The notes beneath the pieces are model-generated. The model was not told the origin of the DNA. It worked only from the letters and a program-made list of their open reading frames with translations, and ran no database searches. Positions 48,500 through 56,623 of a stretch of DNA of 64,000 nt are shown here, piece after piece; position 1 is the first letter of the stretch; the number at the start of each line of letters is the position of its first letter. The translations under genes and the position numbers were made by a program. Source of the DNA: Variovorax ginsengisoli (GTDB lineage Bacteria; Pseudomonadota; Gammaproteobacteria; Burkholderiales; Burkholderiaceae_C); contig NZ_JAUJZH010000003.1 in NCBI RefSeq assembly GCF_030486595.1, positions 124,001-188,000 of the forward strand, written 5' to 3'.

Positions 48500-49440
48500 A
48501 GGCGATGCGCGTGGCGGCCTTCGGCGCGCCGCCCTTGCCAGCGCAGCTGGCCGAGCCGCAGCTGCGCGCCGGCCGCACGATCGTCCGCATGGAGGCGGCC
48601 ACGGTCGGCCACATCGACCGCACCGTCTGGGGCGGCAAGTTCCTGAGGCATCCGCCGTTCCCGTACACGCCGGGCGTCGAGGCCGCGGGCGTGGTGGTCG
48701 CGAGCACCCTCCATGCCGTGGGCCAGCGCGTCTGGCTGCGCGGCTCCGGCCTGGGCACGCTGTTCGACGGCACCTGGTGCGAACTGATCGATGCCCCCGA
48801 CGAGGCGCTGGGCTTGCTGCCCGATGCGGTGCCGTCGACGCTGGGCTCGGCCTTCTTCTCTCCTTGCACCTCGGCCTGGGTGGCGTTGCACGACATTGCC
48901 CGGATGCGCGCCGGCGAGCGGGTGCTGGTGACCGGCGCGACCGGTGCGGTCGGCTCGCTGGCGGTGCAGCTGGCGCTCGACGGCGGGGCGCATGTCATCG
49001 CGGTGGTTGGCCAGGCCGCGCAGGCGGCGGCGATGCCGCCCGCGGCGCAGGTACTGGTGCTCGGCGACGATCCTTCCGAAGCGCTGGCCTCGGTCTCGGC
49101 CGACCTGCTGGTCGACACGGTCGGCGGGCCGTTGCTGGCCGCCGCCCTGCCGCGCGTGGAGCCCGGAGGCCGCGCAGTGCTGGTGGGCTACACCGCAGGC
49201 AACGGGCTGGCCCTGGACCTCGCGCATTTCCTGCAGCGCGACGTGGCGCTGCTGCCGCTCAACATGTTCCGCCGCGACGCCGCCGGCCGGGCGGCGGCGC
49301 CGGAACTGCTGGCCCGGCTGGCCGACGGCAGGCTGCGCCTGGACGTCCAGCCCTTCGCGCTCGAGGACGCCGCCGCGGCGCTGGACTGGATCGCCCAGCG
49401 CGGCCATCGGGGCCGGGCGGTGCTGGTGGCGCGGCCCTGA
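48496..49440 (+). CDS. Quinone-oxidoreductase-like MDR protein
   Basis: A 314-residue medium-chain dehydrogenase/reductase without the structural-zinc cysteines. It has the GroES-like domain (FPYTPGVEAAGVVV) and the nucleotide loop GERVLVTGATGAVGSLAVQL typical of NADPH quinone reductases. The typical NADPH-binding basic patch after the second strand is weak (VVGQAAQAAAMPP). The substrate is unknown. It is the last gene of the opine-dehydrogenase operon and converges on marR, nine bases apart, with no clear terminator between. Confidence 0.87.
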   Translation: MKAMRVAAFGAPPLPAQLAEPQLRAGRTIVRMEAATVGHIDRTVWGGKFLRHPPFPYTPGVEAAGVVVASTLHAVGQRVWLRGSGLGTLFDGTWCELIDAPDEALGLLPDAVPSTLGSAFFSPCTSAWVALHDIARMRAGERVLVTGATGAVGSLAVQLALDGGAHVIAVVGQAAQAAAMPPAAQVLVLGDDPSEALASVSADLLVDTVGGPLLAAALPRVEPGGRAVLVGYTAGNGLALDLAHFLQRDVALLPLNMFRRDAAGRAAAPELLARLADGRLRLDVQPFALEDAAAALDWIAQRGHRGRAVLVARP

Positions 49441-49449
49441 GGCCGGCCT

Positions 49450-49983
49450 TCACTCGTCTTCTTCGACCGCCTCGCCCGCTGCGTGCGCGTGCAGCGCAAT
49501 GATGTGGCGCAAGGTGCGCTTGAGCTCTTCGGCACGCTCCAGGCCGAAGGGCTCGAGCACCCGCAGCTCATGCTCGCGCGCCAGCTCCATCAGGTGCTCC
49601 ACCGCCTGCGTGCCTTGGGGCGTGATGCGCACCAGGGTGACGCGCCGATCACTGTCATGGGGCAGGCGCTCGATCTGGCCGCGCGCTTCCATGCGGTCGA
49701 GCAGACGGGTCACGGTCGGCTGCTTGGTCACCGTGACCTGCGCCAGCGCGCCGATGCTGATCGCCTGGCCGCCGGCCAGCGAGGCCATCACCCGCCATTC
49801 GGAGACCGAGAAGCCGTGCTGGCGCGCCACCCGGTGGAACTCCGACGAGATCAGCTGGCTCGCCTGCGCCAGCAGCGCGGGCAGGTAGTCGTCGACGAAA
49901 CGGTGGCTCGGCGCCGCCGCTTCTTCCCTGAACGGCCCCGCACTCAGGGTGGGCACGCTACTTGCTCGTCTAGGGTTATCCAT
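49450..49983 (-). CDS. MarR-family repressor of the auxin-degradation locus
   Basis: A 177-residue winged-helix regulator. The DNA-binding part runs from FSVSEWRVMASLAGGQ through IGALAQVTVTKQPTVTRLL to the wing (LPHDSDRRVTLVRITPQG). The flanking helices form the dimer and ligand pocket. It is divergent from the iorA-like gene across 82 bases containing a TGAAT-N2-ATTCA palindrome on the promoter. In Variovorax a MarR at this position represses the iad operon and is released by indole-3-acetate; assignment here rests on that synteny. Confidence 0.88.
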   Translation of the reverse strand: MDNPRRASSVPTLSAGPFREEAAAPSHRFVDDYLPALLAQASQLISSEFHRVARQHGFSVSEWRVMASLAGGQAISIGALAQVTVTKQPTVTRLLDRMEARGQIERLPHDSDRRVTLVRITPQGTQAVEHLMELAREHELRVLEPFGLERAEELKRTLRHIIALHAHAAGEAVEEDE

Positions 49984-49987
49984 GATT

Positions 49988-50017
49988 TTGAATACATTCA
50001 GTTGTCAATATTATAAA
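49988..50017 (+). promoter_or_regulatory. Promoter and MarR-type operator of the iad operon
   Basis: TTGAAT (49988-49993) and TATAAA (50012-50017) with 18 bases between form a plausible plus-strand promoter. The inverted repeat TGAAT-AC-ATTCA (49989-50000) covers its -35 box. On the other strand TATAAT (50015-50010) may serve marR. One bound repressor would shut both promoters. Confidence 0.65.
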
Positions 50018-50046
50018 GACCGCGGTGCCGATAGTGATCCGCGGTC
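50018..50046. promoter_or_regulatory. Inverted repeat in the leader of the iad operon
   Basis: GACCGCGG (50018-50025) and CCGCGGTC (50039-50046) form an eight-base perfect stem with a 13-base loop, directly after the -10 box. It could be a second operator or an mRNA 5' hairpin. Confidence 0.5.
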
Positions 50047-50065
50047 CCACGAATGAAGGAACAAG

Positions 50066-52225
50066 ATGGCAGAGCGCTCGTTCGTCGAAGAGGTGAAGAA
50101 GCTGCGGCTTTCCGGTGGCGATGTATTCCGCGGTGAAGGCATTCTGGCAGTCACCAAGGCTTTGCTGGAGTCCGGTGTGTCCTACGTCGCGGGCTATCAG
50201 GGTGCACCGATCTCGCACCTGATGGATGTGCTGGCCGACGCCCAGGACATCCTGAGCGAGCACGGCATCCGCTTCGAGAACAGCGCCAGCGAGGCCACGG
50301 CCGCGGCGACGTTGGCGGCCTCGGTCAACTATCCGCTGCGCGGCGCCGTGACTTTCAAGGCGACGGTGGGCACCAACGTGGCCTCCGACGCGCTGGCCAA
50401 CCTGGCCTCGGGCGGCGTCACCGGCGGCGCGCTGATCATCGTCGGCGAGGACTACGGTGAGGGCTCGTCGATCATGCAGGAGCGCAGCCACGCCTTCGCC
50501 ATGAAGTCGCAGATCTGGCTGCTCGATCCCCGGCCCAACCTGCCGTCGATCGTCGAGGCCGTGAAGCAGGGCTTCGAGCTCTCGGAAGCCAGCCACACGC
50601 CGGTGATGCTGCAGCTGCGCATCCGCGCCTGCCACGTGCACGGGCACTTCGTCGCCGGCGACAACAAGCGCGCCAAGTTCACGCTCCAGGATGCGCTCGA
50701 GAATCCGCAGCGCGACGTCGGCCGCATCGTGCTGCCGCCCGCGAGCTTCGTGCACGAGCAGGAGAAGGTGCGCGAGCGCTGGCCCGCGGCCGTGAAGTTC
50801 ATCGAGGAGCGCGGGCTCAACGAATTCTTTTCCGAGGGCGCCGACGACATCGGCATCATCGTGCAGGGTGGCAGCTACAACACGATGGTGCGAGCGCTCG
50901 AGCGTCTCGACCTGGCCGACGTGTACGGCAATTCGAAAATTCCGCTGTACGTCATGAACGTGGCCTACCCGGTGATCGAGAGCGAGGTGCTGCGCTTCTG
51001 CGAAGGCAAGCGCGCCGTGCTGATCGTCGAGGAAGGGCAGCCCAACTTCGTCGAGCAGAACCTCGCGACCATCCTGCGCCAGGCCGGCTCGACCACCGTG
51101 CTGCACGGCAAGGACATCCTGCCGGTGGCCGGCGAATACACCGCGGCCGAACTGCTCAAGGGCGCGCGCGCCTTCGGCGAGCGCTACGGCCGCCTGCAGC
51201 CGCTGCCGGCGCCGGTACGCAAGGTGATCCCGCTCACCGAACTGGCGACACCCGAGCCCGCTTTGCCGCTTGGCGACAGCGTCCATGCACGGCCGCCGGG
51301 CTTCTGCACCGGCTGCCCCGAGCGGCCGATCTTCAGCGCCATGAAGCTGGTCGAGCGCGAGCTCGGCGCTCACCACGTGAGCGCCGACATCGGCTGCCAC
51401 CTGTTCTCGATCCTGCCGCCGTTCAACATCGGCAACACGACCATGGGCTACGGCCTGGGCGGCGCCGGCGCGGCCGCGCTCAACGCGCCCGCCGGCAAGC
51501 GCGCGATCTCGGTGATGGGCGACGGCGGCTTCTGGCACAACGGCCTCACCAGCGGCGTCGCCAACGCGGTGTTCAACCGCAGCGACAACCTGACCATCGT
51601 GGTCGACAACAACTACACCTCGGCCACCGGCGGCCAGGACATCCTGTCGTCGAGCGCCAACAACGCGACCCGCAGCACCGGCCATGCGATCGAGCGCGCG
51701 GTGCGCGGCGTCGGCGTGAAGTGGGTCCGGACCTTGCGCCGCACCTACGACATCGCCGCCATGCGCGACGCCCTCAAGGACGCGCTGACCACGAAGGAAA
51801 AAGGCCCAAAGGTGCTGATCGCCCAGTCGGAGTGCATGCTGAACCGCCAACGGCGCGAGAAGCCGCTGGTGCGCAAGGCGATCGCCGACGGCAAGCGGAT
51901 GGTGCGCGAGAAGTTCGGCGTCGATTCCGACACCTGCACCGGCGACCACTCCTGCATCCGGCTGTCGGGCTGCCCCTCGCTGTCGATCAAGCCGAACCCC
52001 GATCCGCTGCGCACCGACCCGGTGGCGACCGTCATGGACAGCTGCGTCGGCTGCGGCGTCTGCGGCGAGGTCTCGCATGCGGCCGTGCTGTGCCCCTCGT
52101 TCTACAAGGCGCAGATCGTGAGCAACCCGAGCCGCTGGGACCTGGTGCGCGAGAGCTTCCGCGCGAAGGTCATCGGCTGGCTGCAAAAGGGCGAGGCCAA
52201 GCGCCGCGCGGCCTATGCCTTCTGA
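50066..52225 (+). CDS. iorA: Indolepyruvate ferredoxin oxidoreductase alpha-like subunit (iad locus)
   Basis: A 719-residue thiamin-pyrophosphate 2-oxoacid oxidoreductase subunit. The N-terminal pyrimidine-binding domain has VAGYQGAPISHLMDVLADA; the TPP site is in AISVMGDGGFWHNG with VVDNNYTSATGGQD. The ferredoxin-like tail has Cys624, Cys630, Cys636 and a CxxCxxC set at Cys660, 663 and 666 with Cys676. Within this operon I infer it acts on isatinate (2-aminophenylglyoxylate), an aryl 2-oxoacid, giving an anthraniloyl-CoA-level product and CO2, rather than on indolepyruvate. It is the first gene after the MarR promoter; the letter iadA would fit the operon order. Confidence 0.87.
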   Translation: MAERSFVEEVKKLRLSGGDVFRGEGILAVTKALLESGVSYVAGYQGAPISHLMDVLADAQDILSEHGIRFENSASEATAAATLAASVNYPLRGAVTFKATVGTNVASDALANLASGGVTGGALIIVGEDYGEGSSIMQERSHAFAMKSQIWLLDPRPNLPSIVEAVKQGFELSEASHTPVMLQLRIRACHVHGHFVAGDNKRAKFTLQDALENPQRDVGRIVLPPASFVHEQEKVRERWPAAVKFIEERGLNEFFSEGADDIGIIVQGGSYNTMVRALERLDLADVYGNSKIPLYVMNVAYPVIESEVLRFCEGKRAVLIVEEGQPNFVEQNLATILRQAGSTTVLHGKDILPVAGEYTAAELLKGARAFGERYGRLQPLPAPVRKVIPLTELATPEPALPLGDSVHARPPGFCTGCPERPIFSAMKLVERELGAHHVSADIGCHLFSILPPFNIGNTTMGYGLGGAGAAALNAPAGKRAISVMGDGGFWHNGLTSGVANAVFNRSDNLTIVVDNNYTSATGGQDILSSSANNATRSTGHAIERAVRGVGVKWVRTLRRTYDIAAMRDALKDALTTKEKGPKVLIAQSECMLNRQRREKPLVRKAIADGKRMVREKFGVDSDTCTGDHSCIRLSGCPSLSIKPNPDPLRTDPVATVMDSCVGCGVCGEVSHAAVLCPSFYKAQIVSNPSRWDLVRESFRAKVIGWLQKGEAKRRAAYAF

Positions 52226-52235
52226 AGTGAAAACG

Positions 52236-53732
52236 ATGCGCGCACAACCGATCAAGATTGCGATTCTCGCCATGGGCGGCGAGGGCGGCGGCGTGCTGGC
52301 CGACTGGATCGTCGAAATGGGCGAGTCCAACGGCTACCTGGCGCAGACCACCTCGGTGCCGGGCGTGGCCCAGCGCACCGGCGCCACCATCTATTACGTC
52401 GAGCTGTACCCCGAGGCGCAGGCCGAGGCCGACGGCGGCCGGCCGGTGCTGGCGCTGATGCCGCTGCCGGGCGATGTCGACGTGGTGCTGGCCTCCGAAC
52501 TCATGGAAGCCGGCCGGGCGGTGCAGCGCGGGCTGGTCACGCGCGACCGCACGACCTTGATCGCCTCCACCCATCGGGTCTACTCGATTGCCGAGAAGAG
52601 CGCTCTCGGTGACGGCCGGGTCGACAGCAGCGAATTGCTCAAGCACGCCGAGCGCGCCGCCCAGCGCTTCATCCGCTTCGACATGGCGCAGGCCGCCGAA
52701 GCCTCGGGCAGCGTGATCAGCGCGGTGCTGTTCGGCGCGCTCGCGGGTGCCGGCGTGCTGCCCTTCGGCCGGGCCCAGTTCGAGGCCACGATCGAACGCG
52801 GCGGGGTCGGCGTCAAGCCCAGCCTCCGTGCCTTCGGCGCCGCCTTCGCGCGGGCCCAGGGCGCGCTCGAACCCGAAGCCGCCGCGGTGCCCGAGGCGGC
52901 GGCGCCGCAACCGCGCCATCCCGCGGTGCGGGCCCTGGTCGAACGCGTGCAGCGCGACTTCCCGGCCTCGGCGCAGCACTTCCTGCTCGAGGGCGTGCGT
53001 CGCCTGATCGACTACCAGGACCTCGACTACGCCGGCCTCTACCTCGATCGCATGGCCGTCGTCGCGGCGCTGCCCGGCGACGACGAAGCACGTCTGCTGC
53101 GCGAGACCGCGCGCCACCTGGCCCTGTGGATGTCCTACGAGGACACGGCCCGGGTCGCGGCGCTCAAGACCCGGTCGTCGCGCTTCGACCGCGTGCGCGG
53201 CGAGGCCCGCGTGCAGGATGGCCAGGTGCTGGCCATCAACGAGTACATGCATCCGCGGCTGCAGGAGATCTGCGAGACGCTGCCGGCCGGCATCGGCCGA
53301 TGGCTGATGGATTCGCGCCTGCCGCGCCGCGTGGTCGAGCACTTCACTCAGAAGGGCCGCGTGGTGCAGACCAGTTCGCTGCACGGCTACCTGATGCTGC
53401 GCACGGTGGCGGCCTGCAAGCGCTGGCGCCGCTCGACCTTGCGCTATGCCGAGGAGAACCGTCGCATCGAGGAATGGCTCGCGCGCATCGCCGAGACCGC
53501 GCCGCACCATCCCGCGCTGGCGGTCGAAGTCGCGCAGTGCCAGCGCCTGGTCAAGGGCTACAGCGACACCCACGAACGCGGCCTGCGCAACTACGACACC
53601 GTGATGGCGGCCGTGCAGCGTGCCGGCGGCGTCATTGCACCCGCCACCCTGCGCGAGTTGCGCGATGCGGCGCTTGCCGACGAGCACGGCCACAAGCTGC
53701 AGGCCGCGCTCTTGCGGCACGCGCTCGCCTGA
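52236..53732 (+). CDS. iorB: Indolepyruvate oxidoreductase beta-family subunit with extended C-terminus (iad locus)
   Basis: A 498-residue partner of the preceding subunit. The first 190 residues are the gamma-type domain of 2-oxoacid oxidoreductases (IAILAMGGEGGGVLADWIVE, TTSVPGVAQRTGATIYYVEL, VLASELMEAGRAVQRGLV). The remaining 300 residues match the DUF6537-like helical extension found in large fused IORs, with LWMSYEDTARVAALKTR and KGYSDTHERGLRNYDTV. Classical archaeal IorB is only about 200 residues, so this is the long form. An earlier ATG at 52215 overlapping iorA is possible. The subunits should form one complex. Confidence 0.87.
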   Translation: MRAQPIKIAILAMGGEGGGVLADWIVEMGESNGYLAQTTSVPGVAQRTGATIYYVELYPEAQAEADGGRPVLALMPLPGDVDVVLASELMEAGRAVQRGLVTRDRTTLIASTHRVYSIAEKSALGDGRVDSSELLKHAERAAQRFIRFDMAQAAEASGSVISAVLFGALAGAGVLPFGRAQFEATIERGGVGVKPSLRAFGAAFARAQGALEPEAAAVPEAAAPQPRHPAVRALVERVQRDFPASAQHFLLEGVRRLIDYQDLDYAGLYLDRMAVVAALPGDDEARLLRETARHLALWMSYEDTARVAALKTRSSRFDRVRGEARVQDGQVLAINEYMHPRLQEICETLPAGIGRWLMDSRLPRRVVEHFTQKGRVVQTSSLHGYLMLRTVAACKRWRRSTLRYAEENRRIEEWLARIAETAPHHPALAVEVAQCQRLVKGYSDTHERGLRNYDTVMAAVQRAGGVIAPATLRELRDAALADEHGHKLQAALLRHALA

Positions 53733-53747
53733 ACCACGGAGCCCGTC

Positions 53748-54740
53748 ATGACCGCCCAGCCGATGACCCTGCAACTGCGCGTCGCCGAAGCACGCGAACT
53801 GAACCCGCTGATCAAGACCTTCAGGCTTCGATCGGCCGATGGCGGCGTGCTGCCCGGATTTGCCGCCGGCGCCCACATCCGCGTGCGGGTCGAGCTGCCC
53901 GATGGTTCGGCCGACTGGCGCCACTACTCGCTGATCAACTTCTCGGCCGATGCGAAGGCCACCGAGGCGCCGACCGACTACGTGATCGCGGTGCGCAAGG
54001 AAGCCGAAGGCCGCGGTGGCTCGCGCTTCATGCACGAGCGGCTGCGCGAAGGTGACACGGTCACGATCGAGGTGCCCAAGAACGACTTCCCGCTGCACAC
54101 CGGCCCGGGCGGCACGGTGTTGCTGGCTGGCGGCATCGGCGTGACGCCCTTGGCCAGCATGGCGACCCGCCGCCGGGCCGAGGGGCTGCCGGTGCGCATG
54201 CACTATGCCGGCCGCAGCCGCGAGCTGATGGCCTTCGTGCCCGAACTCCAGGCACTGCTGGGCGACGACCTGCGCCTGCATGCCGACGTCGAGCAGGGCG
54301 GCCCCTTCGACATCGGCGCCATGCTCGACGGCATCCCGGCCGGCGACCGGCTCTATGTCTGCGGCCCCAAGCTGATGCTCGACGCCGTGCTGGCCCAGAC
54401 CCAGGCCCGCGGCTGGACCCACGACCGCGTGCACTTCGAGCTGTTCACCACGCCGGTGGTCGAGGAGGGCGACCATGCCTTCGAGGTCGAGCTCGCGCAG
54501 TCGGGCCAGCGCTTCACGGTGCCGGCCGACCAGAGCATCCTCGACTGCCTGATCGAGCACGGCTGCGACCCGATGTTCGACTGCAAGCGCGGCGAATGCG
54601 GCGTTTGCGCGACGCCGGTCATGGAGGGCGAGATCGACCATCGCGACTATGTGCTGACCGCCCGCGAAAAGGCGGAGGGCAACGTCATGCAGATCTGCAT
54701 CTCGCGCGCCAAGGGGCAGCGGCTGGTGCTGGATATATGA
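53748..54740 (+). CDS. iadC: Rieske dioxygenase reductase (PDR/VanB type), IadC-like
   Basis: A 330-residue class IA-type reductase. It has an FNR-like flavin domain (WRHYSLINF with Arg58, Tyr60 and Ser61), an NAD domain (LLAGGIGVTPLASM and YVCGPKLMLDAV), and a C-terminal plant-type [2Fe-2S] domain with Cys279, Cys284, Cys287 and Cys317 (FDCKRGECGVCATP). It passes electrons from NAD(P)H to the dioxygenase encoded next. The 77-base gap before iadD contains a 57-bp palindromic repeat. The symbol follows the Variovorax iad order and is less certain than iadD and iadE. Confidence 0.88.
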   Translation: MTAQPMTLQLRVAEARELNPLIKTFRLRSADGGVLPGFAAGAHIRVRVELPDGSADWRHYSLINFSADAKATEAPTDYVIAVRKEAEGRGGSRFMHERLREGDTVTIEVPKNDFPLHTGPGGTVLLAGGIGVTPLASMATRRRAEGLPVRMHYAGRSRELMAFVPELQALLGDDLRLHADVEQGGPFDIGAMLDGIPAGDRLYVCGPKLMLDAVLAQTQARGWTHDRVHFELFTTPVVEEGDHAFEVELAQSGQRFTVPADQSILDCLIEHGCDPMFDCKRGECGVCATPVMEGEIDHRDYVLTAREKAEGNVMQICISRAKGQRLVLDI

Positions 54741-54744
54741 GATT

Positions 54745-54801
54745 TTGCGGGACAGACCAAGAAACTGCGCAGCAGTCTTTGCTCTGTCCTCGACTGATTA
54801 G
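54745..54801. repeat. 57-bp palindromic repeat, copy B (inside the iad operon)
   Basis: This is the inverted counterpart of 39628-39684, with about four to five mismatches in 57 bases. Stems GGACAGA/TCTGTCC and AAACTGC/GCAGT are kept. It fills the gap between iadC and iadD, starting four bases after the iadC stop, just as copy A sits four bases after the garD stop. Confidence 0.85.
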
Positions 54802-54817
54802 AAGGAGCCACACACAC

Positions 54818-56131
54818 ATGACTTCCTACCGAGGCAACCCCGAAGCAGTGCGCGCACTGGTGCAGCCCGACCGGGTGCATCGCGACCTCTACACCAGCGC
54901 CGAGCTGTTCGAGCTGGAACAAGAGCACTTCTTCGCCAACACCTGGAACTACGTCGGCCACGAGAGCCAGCTGCCCAAGGCCGGCGACTACCTCAACACC
55001 GAGATCGCCGGCCGGCCGCTGATCGTCGTGCGCCACAGCGACGGCACGGTGCGCGCGATGATGAACAGGTGTGCCCACAAGGGCTCGCGGCTGGTCAGCG
55101 CGCCCTGCGGCAACACCGGCAAGTTCTTCCGCTGCCCCTACCACGCCTGGACATTCAAGACCGACGGTTCGCTGCTGTCGATCCCGCTGAAGAACGGCTA
55201 CGAGGGCTCGCAGCTGCACGAATGCGAGTCGGCCAAGGGCCTGACGACGGTGAAGAACGTGCGCAGCTACCGCGGCTTCATCTTCGTCAAGATCAACGAC
55301 GTCGGCCCCGACTTCGAAGAGTTCTTCGGCGACTCGCTGAGCTCGATCGACAACATGGCCGACCGCTCGCCCGAGGGCGAGCTCGAGATCGCCGGCGGCT
55401 GCCTGCGCTTCATGCACCAGTGCAACTGGAAGATGTTCGTCGAGAACCTCAACGACACCATGCACCCGATGGTGGCGCACGAATCGTCCGCCGGCACCGC
55501 CAAGAGCATGTGGGCCGGCAAGCCTGAGGACGAGCCCAAGCCGATGGCGATCGAGCAGTTCGTGCCCTTCATGTCGGACTACAAGTTCTTCGAGGACATG
55601 GGTGTGCGCACCTACGACAACGGCCACAGCTTCACGGGGGTCAACTTCAGCATCCACAGCAAGTACAAGGCGATCCCCGCCTACGACGATGCGATGAAAG
55701 CGAAGTACGGCGAGGAGCGCACAGCGCAGATCCTCGGCATGGCGCGGCACAACACGGTGTACTACCCGAACCTCACGATCAAGGGCGCGATCCAGGCGAT
55801 CCGCGTGGTGCGGCCGATCGCGGTCGACAAGACCCTGATCGAGAGCTGGACCTTCCGCCTGAAGGGCGCGCCGCCCGAGCTCTTGCAGCGCACGACCATG
55901 TACAACCGCCTGATCAATTCCCCCTTCTCGGTGGTGGGCCACGACGACCTTCAGGCCTATCGCGGCATGCAGGCCGGCCTGCATGCGAGCGGCAACGAAT
56001 GGGTCAGCCTGCATCGCAACTTCGATCCGGCGGAGACCGCGGGCGGCGAGATCACCACGGTCGGCACCAGCGAGCTGCCGATGCGGAACCAATACCGCAC
56101 CTGGGCGAAATTCATGACGGAGACGATGTGA
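54818..56131 (+). CDS. iadD: Rieske aromatic-ring dioxygenase alpha subunit, IadD
   Basis: A 437-residue oxygenase. The Rieske [2Fe-2S] ligands are Cys85, His87, Cys106 and His109 (NRCAHKGS and FRCPYHAWTF). The mononuclear iron site shows FVENLNDTMHPMVAH, with His216 and His221 and the bridging Asp213. In Variovorax, iadD and iadE are known to be the genes needed for indole-3-acetate degradation, and content and order match here. The likely reaction adds both oxygens across C2-C3 of the indole ring. GAAGGAG lies before the ATG, following the repeat. The stop overlaps the iadE start by one base. Confidence 0.9.
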   Translation: MTSYRGNPEAVRALVQPDRVHRDLYTSAELFELEQEHFFANTWNYVGHESQLPKAGDYLNTEIAGRPLIVVRHSDGTVRAMMNRCAHKGSRLVSAPCGNTGKFFRCPYHAWTFKTDGSLLSIPLKNGYEGSQLHECESAKGLTTVKNVRSYRGFIFVKINDVGPDFEEFFGDSLSSIDNMADRSPEGELEIAGGCLRFMHQCNWKMFVENLNDTMHPMVAHESSAGTAKSMWAGKPEDEPKPMAIEQFVPFMSDYKFFEDMGVRTYDNGHSFTGVNFSIHSKYKAIPAYDDAMKAKYGEERTAQILGMARHNTVYYPNLTIKGAIQAIRVVRPIAVDKTLIESWTFRLKGAPPELLQRTTMYNRLINSPFSVVGHDDLQAYRGMQAGLHASGNEWVSLHRNFDPAETAGGEITTVGTSELPMRNQYRTWAKFMTETM

Positions 56132-56616
56132 TGCCGGCCGAACCGACCCGCCAGGACCTGATCGACTTCGTGGTCCACGAAGCGCGCCTGCTCGATGCCA
56201 GGCGCTACGAGGAGTGGAACGCGCTCTTTACCGACGATGCCTTCTACTGGGTGCCGCTGGTGCCCGACCAGGAGGACGGCCTCAACCACACCTCGCACCT
56301 CTACGAGGACAAGCTGCTGCGCGAGCTGCGCATCGAGCGGCTCAAGAGCCCGCGCGCCTTCTCGCAGCAGCCGCGCAGCCGTTGCCATCACCTGCTGCAG
56401 ACACCGACGGTCGAGGTCTTCGATGCCGAGGCCAGGCACTTCGTGGTGCGCACCGAGTTCCACTACACCGAGTCGCAGGGCGACGAGCTGCAGTTCTACG
56501 TCGGCACTTTCTTCCATCACCTGACCATGGTCGATGGGGCGTTGCGCATGACGCTCAAGCGGGTCAACCTGCTCAACTGCGACGCCGCGCTGCCGGCGGT
56601 GCAACTGTTCATCTAA
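56131..56616 (+). CDS. iadE: Rieske aromatic-ring dioxygenase beta subunit, IadE
   Basis: A 161-residue small subunit with the NTF2-like fold: FVVHEARLLDARRYEEWNAL, then FTDDAFYWVPLVPDQ and the C-terminal sheet VRTEFHYTESQGDELQFYVG. It is structural, stabilising the alpha3beta3 hexamer, without metal ligands. Translation is coupled to iadD (TGATG). The ligase gene starts eight bases after its stop. Confidence 0.9.
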   Translation: MPAEPTRQDLIDFVVHEARLLDARRYEEWNALFTDDAFYWVPLVPDQEDGLNHTSHLYEDKLLRELRIERLKSPRAFSQQPRSRCHHLLQTPTVEVFDAEARHFVVRTEFHYTESQGDELQFYVGTFFHHLTMVDGALRMTLKRVNLLNCDAALPAVQLFI

Positions 56617-56623
56617 ACACGCC

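Noticed and set aside
50066..53732. The IOR-like pair as part of IAA biosynthesis from indolepyruvate.
   Set aside because: It is in one operon with the IAA-destroying dioxygenase under a MarR; a degradative role on isatinate fits better.
39628..54801. The inverted 57-bp repeats as ends of a composite transposon.
   Set aside because: No transposase lies between or beside them, copy B sits within an operon that continues past it, and each repeat is itself a palindrome as in REP-like elements.
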